Shown here: one piece after another, positions 48,805 to 61,378 of the stretch
Position numbering within the stretch: position 1 is the stretch's first letter
Layout of the letters: each line of letters starts with the position of its first letter
From: Chondrosia reniformis
Lineage: Eukaryota; Porifera; Demospongiae; Chondrillida; Chondrillidae
Assembly: GCA_947172415.1 (NCBI GenBank)
Contig: OX359200.1
Coordinates: 6,140,501 to 6,204,500 of the forward strand
DNA length: 64,000 nucleotides
Direction of reading: 5' to 3'
Notes under the pieces: generated by a model
Told to the model about the DNA's origin: nothing
Database searches by the model: none
Seen by the model: the letters and a program-made list of their open reading frames with translations, nothing else
Program-made: the position numbers and the translations under genes

Positions 48805-48895
48805 CTTTTTTTCTCCATTGGGCTGTTTCTGGAATTCCATGTGCACCCTCACCCCAGTGACCCTTGTCTTCCTCTTGGTCTTTTGTGAGTCCTTA
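48805..48895 (+). repeat. Dispersed repeat family A fragment
   Basis: TCTCCATTGGGCTG...TTGGTCTTTTGTGAGTCC matches the 3' half of the copy at 10922. Confidence 0.65.
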
Positions 48896-48988
48896 GTCCG
48901 TATATATAATGTAAATGTTTATACACGTGTTCATAATAATACGTCTATATACGTATATAGACATTATAGCCGCCGAGTCTGAGAGAAG

Positions 48989-49061
48989 ATGACTGCATTC
49001 ATCTTAAGTTTTGCTGTGTTGGCAATCTTGGCAAATACATTGCAAATTAAAGCATGCCCAG
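48989..49061 (+). CDS. Orphan signal-peptide exon
   Basis: MTAFILSFAVLAILANTLQI followed by KACP, then a good donor (G/GTAGGT) in phase 1. No downstream exon was found close by. Its phase fits the exon beginning at 55013 of the fibrinogen-related gene, so it may be an alternative first exon 6 kb upstream, or the remnant of a lost secreted-protein gene. Confidence 0.4.
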
Positions 49062-49308
49062 GTAGGTAGCTATAATCAACGTGCTAGCTACATGTACAGC
49101 TGTTCCAAGCCCGACATGATATATATACGAATATCCGAGAATTTCACGCCCGCATGTGCCTCTCTTTGAATATAATATAGTTAAATATATAGCATAACTC
49201 ATAATTGTCTCAGTGGTGGTAAATCAGCCTGAGGACAAGAAACTATATATATATATATATATAACTTAAATATAAAACATGTTCCCAATTGTCAGGTTAT
49301 CTCTATAT

Positions 49309-49428
49309 AGGGTTAGAGACCATTTTGTAACTTCAATTTCACTACAAGGGACATCATATGACATATGTATATAAAGGCCTTGGCCTTTTATGTCCTTGTG
49401 TACAAGTTACAAAATGGTCTCTAACCCT
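49309..49428. mobile_element. 120-bp perfect-arm hairpin element
   Basis: AGGGTTAGAGACCATTTTGT and its reverse complement ACAAAATGGTCTCTAACCCT bound the element. The inner AAGGCCTTGGCCTTTT palindrome extends the fold. Non-coding. Confidence 0.75.
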
Positions 49429-49749
49429 GTTGATTATGCGAATGCATGCAACCAAACAATTAACCGACAGTATTCTTAGCTCCCTCACAAGGCAAATCAA
49501 ATCTGCTGTGGTTATTAGCTGAGACCCCTTTAAGACTGGAACCTTTGTTGATATATGGTATGCAGATGCATCATCTTCAGTCTATACTAAGGTGTGAAAA
49601 GGTAATTGGTAGGCCATGTGTTCTACCTTGCAATTGGATGATCTGTATCAACTACTACTCTCTATGCAGTAGTTGAGGATTTCAAAGCCTGCAACAGTAC
49701 TAGTGTGACTAAAGTCTTGTACTGTTTAAAATACTGATTATCCTAGGGG

Positions 49750-49930
49750 TCACTTGGATCTCTTTAAATTTGTAACTTGCACTGTGTAGCTAGTACTTGA
49801 TTGTAATTTTAATATTACATAGTCACTTGGATCTCTTAAATTTGTAACTTGTACTGTGTAGTACTTGATTGTAATTTAATATTTTATATATTTGCTAGTA
49901 ACTTGCACTGTGTAGTGTACTTGAGTGTAA
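49750..49930. repeat. Three degenerate tandem copies, about 70 bp
   Basis: TCACTTGGATCTCTT, AACTTGCACTGTGTAG and TACTTGATTGTAATTT recur in order three times, the last copy truncated. No gene. Confidence 0.8.
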
Positions 49931-50439
49931 TTAGCTAACAAAGTATTTCACTAGTCTTATAGACATTCGCTATAAGCAATTTCGTTACTGTATGTAGTAC
50001 ACATGGAAAACGTACTATATATATATATATTTAAAATGCTCTAAATGAGGAAATAGGTACACAGGAGCCCATGGATGAATGTGTACATGAATTTACTTGC
50101 ACTGTATATAGAGTGGAATCTCATTATAGTGAAACTCATTATCTCAACTCAACTCATGAGCTTGCACGCACGCACGCACGCATATTTATCCAAATCCACC
50201 CCTACGTATCCAATTACACTCCTGCACACGTACACACATGGATAAGTAATAGAAAACATAAGCAGAGATGACGGAGCTTAAAGTACCACAGTTTTACTAC
50301 GGTCGTCTAAACGAATTTCTTTTATTTCTTTACATCAATATATATAACAACACTTTTGGCTTAAACTTAGCATGAACGTATACAAATACGTTTTATCTAA
50401 CCTTCGCTACAACTCGCTTATTCGGTAGCTCCTTCTCGT

Positions 50440-52500
50440 GACCCATCTGACCAGTTACTAGTCTTGCCCTGCCACGCTACGAACAGACCAAGCCCGACCC
50501 TGGCGGACCACAAACTCCCACCAATGAGAATCATCATGTGCACACAACGTAGCTTGGGAACACTGTACACAGACTTTAGCTCATTGGGATCGGCCAGGCG
50601 CTTTAGAGTAGGGACCCATCAATTCAATGAATTCAATGAACTATAAGAAAAGAATTGAAAATACATGATATACAATGAAATACTGCATTAATGCATGCAT
50701 ACGAAAACTGAATATAATTTAAATTCAAATGCAAATGCCTTCCAAACCAACCTGAAGCTGCAGCCTACAACAGGGGTTCCTGACCGACTACGTAGTGGCA
50801 CTGGACCCACGCTCCTCCAGGTACGGGTCGTATAGCAAGAATCCGCAAGTGCCAATTTAACACACAAGCAGGATTAATAGTGAGATACATCTCCAGGCAC
50901 TAACCCATAGGTAGAGAGACCACCCCACTATACGAACACCGATGACCCTTTGTCGCATGGTACCATGGTCGTGCTCCTACCACGGTTTTCGCATCGATCC
51001 ACACCAAAGTAGACCTCCAGAGTTGATAGCCCGGAGGCCAAAGACTGAAAATTTCCTCGACTATTTATTAGAAATTGTCGGCGGGAAACATCGTGAACTT
51101 GGCGGAAAATAGTGGAACCAAGATTTGCTTATTGTTTTCGAGGTCCTGTTCAAGAACAATAGACTACATGCAGAACATGACCCGGCCTATTCAGCAAGTT
51201 GTTATTGTTATTGAATTTCTATTAGAAATCAAACATGGCTATCCAGCGAAGCAAATCATAAAATGTCCAGTGACCCCATGAATAGAAATGCTTAATTAAT
51301 AAACATGCTATCAATATCTTAATGAACCTCTGATTATTTCAGCAATGATCTTTTATTTCACAAGTTCATGAATCGACATGTCAATCGGCATGTTCCATGC
51401 ACAACACAGGACAACATCACAAGGATATTTTTTATTTAACAAAAATCACTTTAATTTTGCGCTATTGTGTTCTTGAGCATACGTAGCTAAAATTCTCGTG
51501 CTATTGCTCAATCAATTGTGAATCCAAAATGGCCGTTGTTCAAATGTATTTGCAACTTTCCTTTATGCACTCATAGAACCTATCAGAATGCATAAGACAT
51601 TATCTCGGATGACAAGTTTGACTAAGAAAGTGACAAATAAATGGACAAGATGATGGGAGATGCTACATGTACAACTCTAGTGAGGTTTTGGTACTTGGGA
51701 ATCATGCATGTTCTTAAAGTTAATATGTACTGTAGACAGCTTCATAGTTACACGGGAATCATTCATGCTCTTAATAAAGTTAAATTAAGACATTGTACTA
51801 CCAGTTAATTTAATGTTCTAATTGTTCAGTTGCAGCCTAAATTGATTGTTGTAGCTGTTGCTATGGCAATCTTGTTATTTAGATGTAACCATGGTAATTT
51901 ATACTTGGTTGGTTGTATGAACTTTTTGTTCTTAAATGTCAGGCATGTTTTCTGCAAGTCTACTAGAATGATAAGAATTGTTCTTATATCCAGGCCAATA
52001 ATAACGGTACATTTTCAGCATGTTTGTTCCCAGGTTATTTAGTTCATACGACTGTGAGTTACATTTTTTGTTTCCATAACACTAGCTATAGTTTTAAATT
52101 TTTTGTGTCTTAAAGTGATGAAGGAAGGAAATGTTAGGTTAACCAATGGAATCCCAAACTTATTTTTCACACAGTTTGGCTTTCGTCCATAGCTCTCAGC
52201 TAATGTTCTCCAGCAAAACCAGAAATGCGGCAGTGCTCAGCTGGAGAGCTCCTTGGCCATGTATAAGCCATTTAATAGGTCAGCAATTAGTTTAAAGTGT
52301 CTCTATGCCCTGGAGCCAGGTATCTGGCTGTTCCTATTGAAGTGTAGCTAGCTGCTTAGTAATCCTTGTTCCAATTTTAGTTTAAAGTAAAGCCCTGGGG
52401 CCTGGTACCTTTTAGTTTAAAGTAGGGCATGTCAGTTTGTATTTTTTTGTGTGATAATTATTTCAGATTATTTGTTATTGACTATTACTTAGAGGAGCTC
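50440..52500 (-). repeat. Right arm of the diverged inverted duplication
   Basis: Reverse complement of 36470-39105 with frequent substitutions and indels. In this copy the reverse strand keeps an open stretch (about 50610-50415) reading LKRLADPNELKSVYSVPK, then CVHMMILIGGSLWSARVG, that is frameshifted in the left arm. A GT/AG intron-like gap precedes it in both arms. Not matched to any family I know. Confidence 0.85.
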
Positions 52501-52529
52501 TTATGTCTATGTAAAAGACATGCACAGCT

Positions 52530-52619
52530 GTTACCATGGTTTTGGCACATTCCAGTAAGAGGTACATCATGGCTTCCACAGATTTTTTGACCGTCTCTGG
52601 ATCTACACCAAGTTGGTCT
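52530..52619 (-). CDS. COMMD-like exon (partial)
   Basis: The reverse strand between TTTTACAG and GTCTTT reads QLGVDPETVKKSVEAMMYLL followed by LECAKTMVTAVH. This resembles the helical N-terminal region of COMMD proteins (COMMD2-like: a VxxGVEGLTYLLTESSK-type helix). No flanking exons were recognised; the inverted-duplication arm begins within 40 bases on the 3' side, so the gene may have been cut by that insertion. Confidence 0.4.
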
Positions 52620-52639
52620 GTAAAATAGAGTGTATCATT

Positions 52640-54110
52640 TCTTAATGAACTGAATGCTTATCTATACAAATTGCAAATTATAAATACTACAGTTCAATAC
52701 ATACATATAACCCTAACCTGTTCATTGTTATTAGATAAATCATGAACTATTCACATCTCATGATAGTTTCATTTTACTGTAAATTAATATTGTTCAACAT
52801 GACAGTTTTATTATTTATTATTTATAGTAATGGTGTATGTCTATTGGCTCTTATTTAATAATACCACTAAAACTGCTGGTTTCAGATAACTTAAAAATCC
52901 AGTTTGTAATATGAGCTGAAGAGTGTCTAAAGCTCCACATCAATTTTCAAAGGTATACGAATATCGAAAATTAGGGGTCATACCCTATATGTATTCCAAT
53001 GTATTGATGCTTAGGATATAAGGCTCTTTTCTGCCATTTCCAATATCTAGAGCAACTTATCAACTATGCATGCTTTCATTTTGATGTTATATATTACAGA
53101 CCATTATTATTCAGAATATTTTTGCTTATCATTCTTTATTATTATTTATCTTAACTGCCAAGACTGGTTCATGTGGTTATAATTAACATGCTGGCTTCTT
53201 CAGTGAGACTCGATGCATTTTGAATGTATATGCCCTAGTTAGATTATTAACCTTCACAGCCATCAGACATGTTACAATACTCAGTCTCTCTGTGTGTGTT
53301 ATCATGCTATACCAATCCTTTCTATAGCTACGTACATCTTTATACCCCTATAGATATTAATTATGCTAAGGATTTGTACTTTAGTACTTCATTGTTATTG
53401 TGAATGCATTTTCACTATATTCATTTTAAGACACAACATGACACTCTCACACATTAGAAATATGTTTTTCCCAAACGTATAACATTTAAAGATACATTAT
53501 AAGACAAACTGTATTGTCTGCTGCATTTAATTATATAAGCAATTAACAGGCACTTCTTTGGTTTTGACACATTATTGAAGTGAGACATAGGTACAATACA
53601 AACTAGACCAAGCTGGGACCCATGAGTCACTATACACAATGACTTTTCATTATGTAATAGTTAAACACTCCGCCCCTAGACTTTTCTTACATTTTTGCGG
53701 GATGTAGGCATTTACTGAGTTTTTGGTGGGATATCACAATGATGGCCAGTCTCAGTGAAGTGACTGTGCCTCTTATTAAGTTATGTACTTCAGTTGTGGA
53801 ATATAATTTGCCTTGGTTGCCCCAGCAAGGGAGTGTATATTGACATTATAGTTGATATAGCTTGTGTATTCATTAAAATATTTTCTGAAATACTTTGATG
53901 TAGCTATGTATATAAGCTATAGTCTAAACTATAGTTGGCTGATAAAGATTCAGTCAGATTCCCTATTGTTAGAGCTGACCAAAGCTATGGCACATTAAGC
54001 CATCATCAGCCAAATGAGCTTACAAGTTCTGTTAATATAGCTTTATTCATTTCCTCAGGTCATCTATCTAACTGTTAAACATGCATGTACATATATAAAG
54101 GTATTCATAA
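52640..54110. other. Gene-poor AT-rich stretch
   Basis: Nothing firm. A 33-codon open frame beginning at the ATG near 53742 is unsupported. Confidence 0.5.
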
Positions 54111-54113
54111 AAA

Positions 54114-54683
54114 TGATTTAGATTCAAACTATTGCTAGCCAAATGAAACAGATTTACATCCAATGTTTCAGTAACAATTACAGCTACCTTCATCAGGGAT
54201 TAATGACAAAGGATATATGTAGCTATGTATACACAGTTTTTTTAAAAATAGGTTCATCAAGTGATAGTGGTGAGTTGACAGTTGATGATATGGTACCATT
54301 CAGAGAGTCCAAATTGAAAATATATAATTAGTCAAGGAGGGCCTTGTATTCGAAAGGAAGAATCCCCTTTTCCCTATTCAAGGTATTAGGATGGTTCTGG
54401 ATGTGCCAATTTTCAAGAAGGCATTGTGTGCTGACATATGGTTTGGAGTCTATTACTTCAGCTGAAGATAGATCAACACAATGGCCTGTGGACCATACGT
54501 GTTCAGCCAAAGCAGATGCTGTCACATTACCATTTCTGATGGCATGATGATGTTCGGGTAGTCTGTGGTTAAGGCTGCGTCCTGACTGTCCAATATATAC
54601 CTTACTACAGTCGGAGCATGAGATTTGGTATTGTTGGATGTAAATCTGTTTCAATTGGCTAGTGATAGTTTGAATCTAAATTA
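54114..54683 (-). mobile_element. Penelope-like GIY-YIG endonuclease fragment inside about 49-bp inverted repeats
   Basis: The reverse-strand frame 54654-54328 reads ISCSDCSKVYIGQSGRSLNH, HHHAIRNGNVTASALAEHVW, STGHCVDL and LENWHIQNHPNTLNREKG, the GIY-YIG nuclease found at the C-terminus of Penelope-like retroelements (VYIGQSGR is the GIY-YIG-type motif; Arg and His catalytic positions present). No ATG and no reverse transcriptase nearby, so a fragment. Arms 54114-54163 and 54634-54683 are inverted and nearly identical. Confidence 0.75.
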
Positions 54684-54996
54684 TGATTGATGAACCTAGC
54701 CACACCGGCTTATTCAAGATAGTCATAAAAATGGCTGACAACAGTAACTACGTATATAATATCATATATACTGTTAAAGTACGTAATCATGCAGCCTTCT
54801 AAGTTGCTTGCACCTGTATATAAATAGCTGCAGCAGGTAAGTCCACCTAAAGTGAATGCATATATAGAAGAAGGATTCACAGATATGAAGATTAGACCAG
54901 CATTGAGTAAGGAACAATAATTTAATATAATAAAGTTTGAATAAATAACATTTCAAAAATAACAGTATTTAGCTAAGTTAACTGATGTGTATACAT

Positions 54997-57900
54997 ATGT
55001 ACGTACATTTAGGGACAGCTGGCAACTTGGTGATCATATTATTCATTCTGACTTTTTCAACAACTGGCCAAAGTTGCAGGTTATATACTCATATCGTTAC
55101 ATATATACTTATATGTACACTCTATGTACACATACTCTAGCTATATACATAATACACAGTCATTAATGCCCTCTCAGACAATCTTTATTTCTCTTTGTAA
55201 GAGCCTAGATCCATGTATAGCTATAGGAATTGCTAATTTTTAAATTGTGCAAGTTGAATGTATTGAATAAAAGGTACATATTGTATATATTCAAGATGCA
55301 TGTACGTATATATATATAAGGTAAAGACTGTTCTTATTATATTAATTTACCAATTTTAACACATGTTTAACTTAACCATTCTTTGGCATATATTTTGATA
55401 AACTAACACTGCATGTACATGCAAAATATATATAACATAATATTTTTATGTGCAGTTCATGCAGACGTTATTATTCAGCAGTTAGATATCGTACAGAATA
55501 TTACAGTACTGTTACAGGAAGTCAAAGATGTGGGGGATTGTTTCGTCGGAATAGATGCAACACGTGAGTGAAATTTAAGTCACACACTATAATTATTATT
55601 AAATAAATGTAATTGTGCAAAATATTAAATTGCATGAGGATAACCTTATATACATACATGTATGTAAAATAAACATAGATGTATTGATTGTATGTACGTA
55701 TGATACCCCATTGCCATGATAATTGTACTAGTTAGCCAGAAGTGCTATATAAGTGTACATACAAATGGATGCGTGTGTTTGTGTAAGTAATATATATGGC
55801 CATGGGTCAATGGTGTATATTTGATTTTGATTGATGATCTTTTATAGATATGGACAAAGTAGTAGGCAATCTGCTTATTATACAACATCTTCAAGCTGCT
55901 GTTCAGGATATGATGGGAGTAGCTGCAATGGTAATTTTTTGAATGCCATCATTCATGATTTGTGCAATGTTATGATATTTAACTCATGTATATCACATAT
56001 ACACATGTATGTATCTGATGGTGGTGTGGTGACAATTTTTGCTTTCAACTTCAAGAATCCATGCATTGCCTACCTTATTATGTACATAAACAAGTTCTTT
56101 TTTAGATATTAATGAATGTACAAGAGGAACAGACAATTGTCAGCAAACCTGCCACAATACTTGTGGAGGGTATTACTGCTCTTGCAGATCTGGATATACT
56201 GGAAGCACAAGTTGTTCTGGTATGGATGGCTTCACAACTAAGTAAATTCTAATAAAAAGACATACATATACTAGCTCACAAGCCTCTATTTGGATATATT
56301 GGACACTTGTTTTTAAAGCAACCCAACATTTGCCTCAGCTAGCTAGTGTAAAATTCCCTTTGAAATGCCGACAATCTATGCACTAATCCATATTGCAGAT
56401 AGTGTTGGTGCACCAGTATATATAATGACATCCTACAATCTGGACACTCAGTTAACCAGGCCTACTTGTAAGACATTAATATATTCCATTTAGATATTAA
56501 TGAGTGCTTACAGAATAATGGAGGATGTAGCCATTATTGTCATAACACAGCAGGATCATACTATTGTTACTGTAGGAGTGGATATCGGCTTAGTTCTAAC
56601 AGAAAAAGCTGTATTGGTTAGTGCTGCAACTACGTACGTATATAGTATATCCATACAAATGTACGTAACTTATTAACAAATTCTTCTTTATATATGCAAT
56701 TTTCTCGAGTCATATATAGTGGCCCCACTTAATCTAATAACACTTAAAAGGATAAGGTAATATTTTCTGGTGGTCCCAATTCATTTGTATACCATCTAGT
56801 ATAATTGCTTGAAGGAATAACATTTAATGTAATATTCTGGATATTGGAATAAACATTCTGTGAATATTATTGGGTCAAATTCATGATAAAGAAATAATTA
56901 TCTGCTAACTGTGTAAAAAATGAAATCAAGTTAAATATAATGTATATACTAAGGTTCTAAAAAGTAAAGAAATTAGTTAGGGTTGTTTGGAATATCTTTG
57001 ATTGCCCTACCATTCCCACAAAGAGCCTAATATATGTACCTTATAATACCTATATATATAGGCGCTGGTTAGCGTGTAACACACATGCTTACAATATAAT
57101 GCATTTCGATAATCGAATACCATATAGCAGGAAAATTTGGCAGGGATTTTAATTTGACAGTTTGGCAGTCTCGTGGATAACCACCAAATTTAAATTTGTC
57201 AATATTTATACACATTTTATATTATATACTTAGTTCTACATATACATACGTATAGCATATTACTTATCACATAATTATACAGTCAAACCCCTTTAAAGCG
57301 AAACTCTACGGACCACAATGAAATTTCATTTTAACAGTGCAACACAAGGAAAGTATAAGTTGAGGGTACAGCAATATTAAGAACTACAAATCCATCACCC
57401 TGCCTACAAATACTGTATATATAATCAAATATAATTTGTAAAAACTCAAAAACAGCTAGTAAACGTGTCTCACAGTCTATCTAAACCAAAAAGTTGGTTA
57501 TTTTGTTCTGCCTGAAGACCAGCACTGTCTCTGACTTTCTTCAATATCTTGAGTTTGTCCTGAAGTGAAAGCGATCTGTGCTTAGCAGTTGTCATTTCGT
57601 TTAAAACCTCTCTTCTCAGATGATAAAACTTTCAGAATAACCATCATATCCGTTTTTGTGATATCCTGTAAAAAGTATGTGTGCCCATAGTATTTTTGTC
57701 GGAACTGGAAAAATATTTCAGCTATAAAAAGATATTTCGCGCTATGCATTTTCGCTTTAATGGGGTTTGACTGTATAATATTATATACACAGCTACAGTG
57801 CACGTTTGAGGAATGAGTCAGGTCATTGCTTATTATAAGTATCTGGAGAGAAAAAGAAGCACATTACTGGATCGACAACAATACACACGGATAATCAGGC

Positions 57901-60895
57901 CATATAGTTAATCTGTGTGCAGTTGCAACCTTCCTCACTACTCTGTGTGGGGTAAGGTTGGCTACACCTATGGTATGACTAACACGCATACACGTTCACA
58001 TAAAACAAAGTTACAACTGGCTACTACGAAAGCCAGACTAAGCAGCAGCATAAACGACCATTGTTGACTGGAACTGCAACACCATCAAATTTTGGCTCCA
58101 CCAATATTAAATAAACCCAATTTGAAGCCAAACTGTCAAATTTTAAATGCAATCAAATTTTCCAGCTATACAGTAGTTCGGTTAAACTAATAATTTTAAT
58201 CGGTCCCAGGTGTATTCTATTAAACAGTATCCATGAACAAGACTGTGATTGTGTAATAAGGTTAATCATACAGAGGTGCCATATACGTATATATATATAC
58301 AAACATATAAGTGACTTAACCATGCACATCATTTCTATACATTTTTGGGTGAATCATCATATATATGTAGCTGTACTCTCTCTGTACTCTCTGATATACA
58401 TACGTATACAATGCTTTGATTTCACATCTAATTTAATCAAGAACTATCAATTTTAGTTTTCTATAACCCTGTACTCACCCTAAAGAAGTACAGCACACTT
58501 GGATATCTTGTGATTATATTTATAATCAACATACTCCAGGTATATTGCTATGCAATGCATGCATGTATGGGGTGCCATTTGTATAAGTATTCAGCAAATG
58601 CTAACATATCAAGTGATATATGCATATGGCTTGCATTAGATGTATATGGGCATACATTGGGTAATATATATGTGCAATATCTGAATATTTGTACAAACGA
58701 CATTCCATACATGCATGAGGTTTATCTTGCACTTTGTGGCATGCAGTATTTAATATTCATTTTATAGATAATAATCCATGTTTACAGAATAATGGAGGAT
58801 GCAGTCATATATGTCATAACACACCAGGATCATACTATTGTAGCTGTAGCAGTGGATATCGGCTTAGTTCTAACAGAAAAAGCTGTATTGGTAAGTGCAA
58901 CCTAGTGTATCCATACATATGTAGCTTATTGACAAATTCTTCTTTATATGCAATTCTTGAGTTGTATGCAAATTCCTATTTAATGTTAATTTATTTATAA
59001 CATATTTTTTATATACTTTACATATATATTAATGAGTGTTTAACCATACATACATGAGGTTTATCTTGCATTTTGTAGCATGCAGCATTTATTCATTTTA
59101 TAGATATTAACGAGTGCTTACAGAATAATGGAGGATGCAGTCACATATGTCATAACACGACAGGATCATACTATTGTAGCTGTAACACTGGATATCAGCT
59201 TAGTTCTAACAGAAAAGGCTGTAATGGTAGGTACAGGCCATCCACTTTGTCTTGATTTCATTGGATAGTTATTTATAGTTCAGCTAGTAATCTTACCAGA
59301 AAAGTAACACAACAGCCATCTTTAATGCTTTAAACTGCAGTCCTTCCTATTTATTGGAATTTTATATACCCAGTTAACCTGCCACACTTAATTGTAAGAC
59401 ATCATTATAATATTATGTTAGTAATAAATTTTATTAGTTTTTGATGGATCACAATACATCACCAGCTTGCGCAATCGTAACTTTGAATTCTTCATTATAT
59501 CTTGATTATTTTGCTCATTTAATTAAGCAAAACTTCGCCAGACGTTTCTTATACACATGTACCATGATATATGTTGATTTCACAGTTATCTGACAAACTG
59601 ACAATTTTTATCAATATAACACGTGGTTTGCATATAAATTTCCCATAGGTTTTCTATAGTCCTATGGCCTTTTATATGCAGACTTTGTCCTCCGTTTTCT
59701 AACAAACGGAGGCCTAAATCAAAAATCCCTTAATTTAAAATGAGTTTTATACCCTAAACTTTATGATGATATGCCCATTTTGTTTTTAGGTTCTTTCTTG
59801 GAGCCATATGAATTAATTATATTATATTATATTATTTATTTATTTATATTATATTAGATTACCTTAGTATATTGTAACTTTTACTGTATATATATAAGTC
59901 GAGATATTAAGGACAGCAAGCATTTCTACAGACACTTATATAAAGTGACAAACGGATAGCTCTGGCCTAGTTACGTAGTATAGCTATGGTAAAAGTTATA
60001 TCAGTATTATGATGTGGACTGCTCGGTTTTAGTAATGAAGCAATTACCTCCTTTTTTGTTGTTACTAAACTGACTATTGAATTGTATATGGTTATGTATT
60101 ATTGTATCACTATAGGACATATGTTTGTTATTGCTGTTGTTTTGTGCCTCATAGGGCAGTTTGGCCCTAGTGCTGGTGAGCATGTAGTAAATTAGTAATA
60201 ATAATAATTGTCTATTATAACACCCAATAGATCACTGTCCATTTGCCCCATTGCCTCGTGATTGTCAAGATGTCCGAAACATGGGGTACACCAGATCAGG
60301 TGTGTACACAATTGATCCCGGATGTGGCAGTCCCCTGCATGTGTTTTGTGATATGCAGACTAGTGGTGGGCCATGGACTGTGTTTCAACGGAGAAGAGAC
60401 GGCAGTGAAAACTTTAACCGTAACTGGACTTCCTACAAGGCTGGATTTGGTAACCCAAATCGAGAGTTTTGGTTAGGTCTAGATAATATTAACTGTCTGA
60501 CTACAGCCTCTCAAAAGTGCAAACTGCGTATTGACATGACTAACTTTGATGGTGCATCCTGGTATGCACAATACAGCTATTTCATGGTTGGTAACTCAGC
60601 TAGCACCTACAAAATGGAAATTAGTGGTTACTCAGGAACAACACCTGGGGATGATTTTGGAAGTCATGATGGAGCAAAATTTTCCACACCTGACCAGGAC
60701 AATGACCCATGGGAAGATGTTCATTGTGGCCGTAGTTATCAAGGAGGATGGTGGTTTACTACATGTTTTCGGATTAACCTCAATGGGAGATACTGGCATG
60801 ATCGTGCTGCTTTTCAATGGGGAGGGATTCATGCTAATTACATAAGTGAACATAGATCTTTAAAATATGCTGATATGAAAGTTAAGTGTAATTAA
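54997..60895 (+). CDS. Secreted fibrinogen-related protein: EMI-like, 4 EGF, fibrinogen C-terminal domain
   Basis: 480 residues; exons 54997-55079, 55456-55563, 55848-55930, 56106-56219, 56494-56616, 58768-58890, 59104-59226, 60155-60175, 60231-60895, phases consistent. Signal peptide around [14 protein letters not shown]; Cys-rich region [12 protein letters not shown]...[18 protein letters not shown]-like (CCxGY). Four EGF modules, each one phase 1-1 exon: [12 protein letters not shown]..., then [16 protein letters not shown]..., [16 protein letters not shown]..., [16 protein letters not shown]... with the SxYYCxCxxGY pattern (the DINEC type suggests calcium binding). A short GQFGPSA linker exon precedes the fibrinogen domain: [42 protein letters not shown] and the WWFTTC...LNGRYW pocket region. 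Family roles include adhesion and lectin-like recognition. Alternative start: the exon at 48989. Confidence 0.9.
57280..57773. mobile_element. TIR DNA transposon relic with TA target site (pogo/Tc1-like MITE)
   Basis: CAGTCAAACCCCTTTAAAGC at the left and ...GCTTTAATGGGGTTTGACTG at the right, TA on both sides. 494 bp, no intact transposase frame seen. In the large intron between EGF exons 2 and 3 of the fibrinogen-related gene. Confidence 0.85.
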
Positions 60896-61378
60896 CTGAT
60901 AGAATTTTGCAACTCTTATTCAGACTGAGTATATACACCTAGAACAAAAACTTAGAAGTTACATAAAATACTATGGATTTGTTATACAATTTACTATGTA
61001 TCCTGATTTTAGTAACTTTTCTTATTAAAGCAGAATTGAAAATTCATGTGATTATTATTAATTTATTTCTTTGCTTATAACTTCATAATGATCAGTCAAA
61101 ACAGTATGACATGTACATTTGGTTGATGATTAGCTTTTGTTACTCTAAAATGCTATATATATATATATGTACAATAACAAGTGACAAGTGCATACCATAT
61201 ATATTATATGCAATTTTGTTTAAATTATGGGATCATACTAATTTGTGCATATATGTATATTCACAATATTCATGATCATCAGAATAATAAATTGTATTCA
61301 TTACCATTTAATAATCACTACCTCACAAATACAGACATTTGAAGCAAGTGGGAGTTTAGACACAGACAGTCTAGAAAT
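60896..61378. other. Intergenic, fibrinogen-related gene to collagen gene
   Basis: 3' UTR with an AATAAA-like region around 61284 and AT runs; no gene. Confidence 0.5.

Noticed and set aside
53742..53843. Short + strand frame starting MASLSEVTVPLIK as a first exon
   Set aside because: Only 33 codons, no convincing donor and no downstream exon; could be chance.
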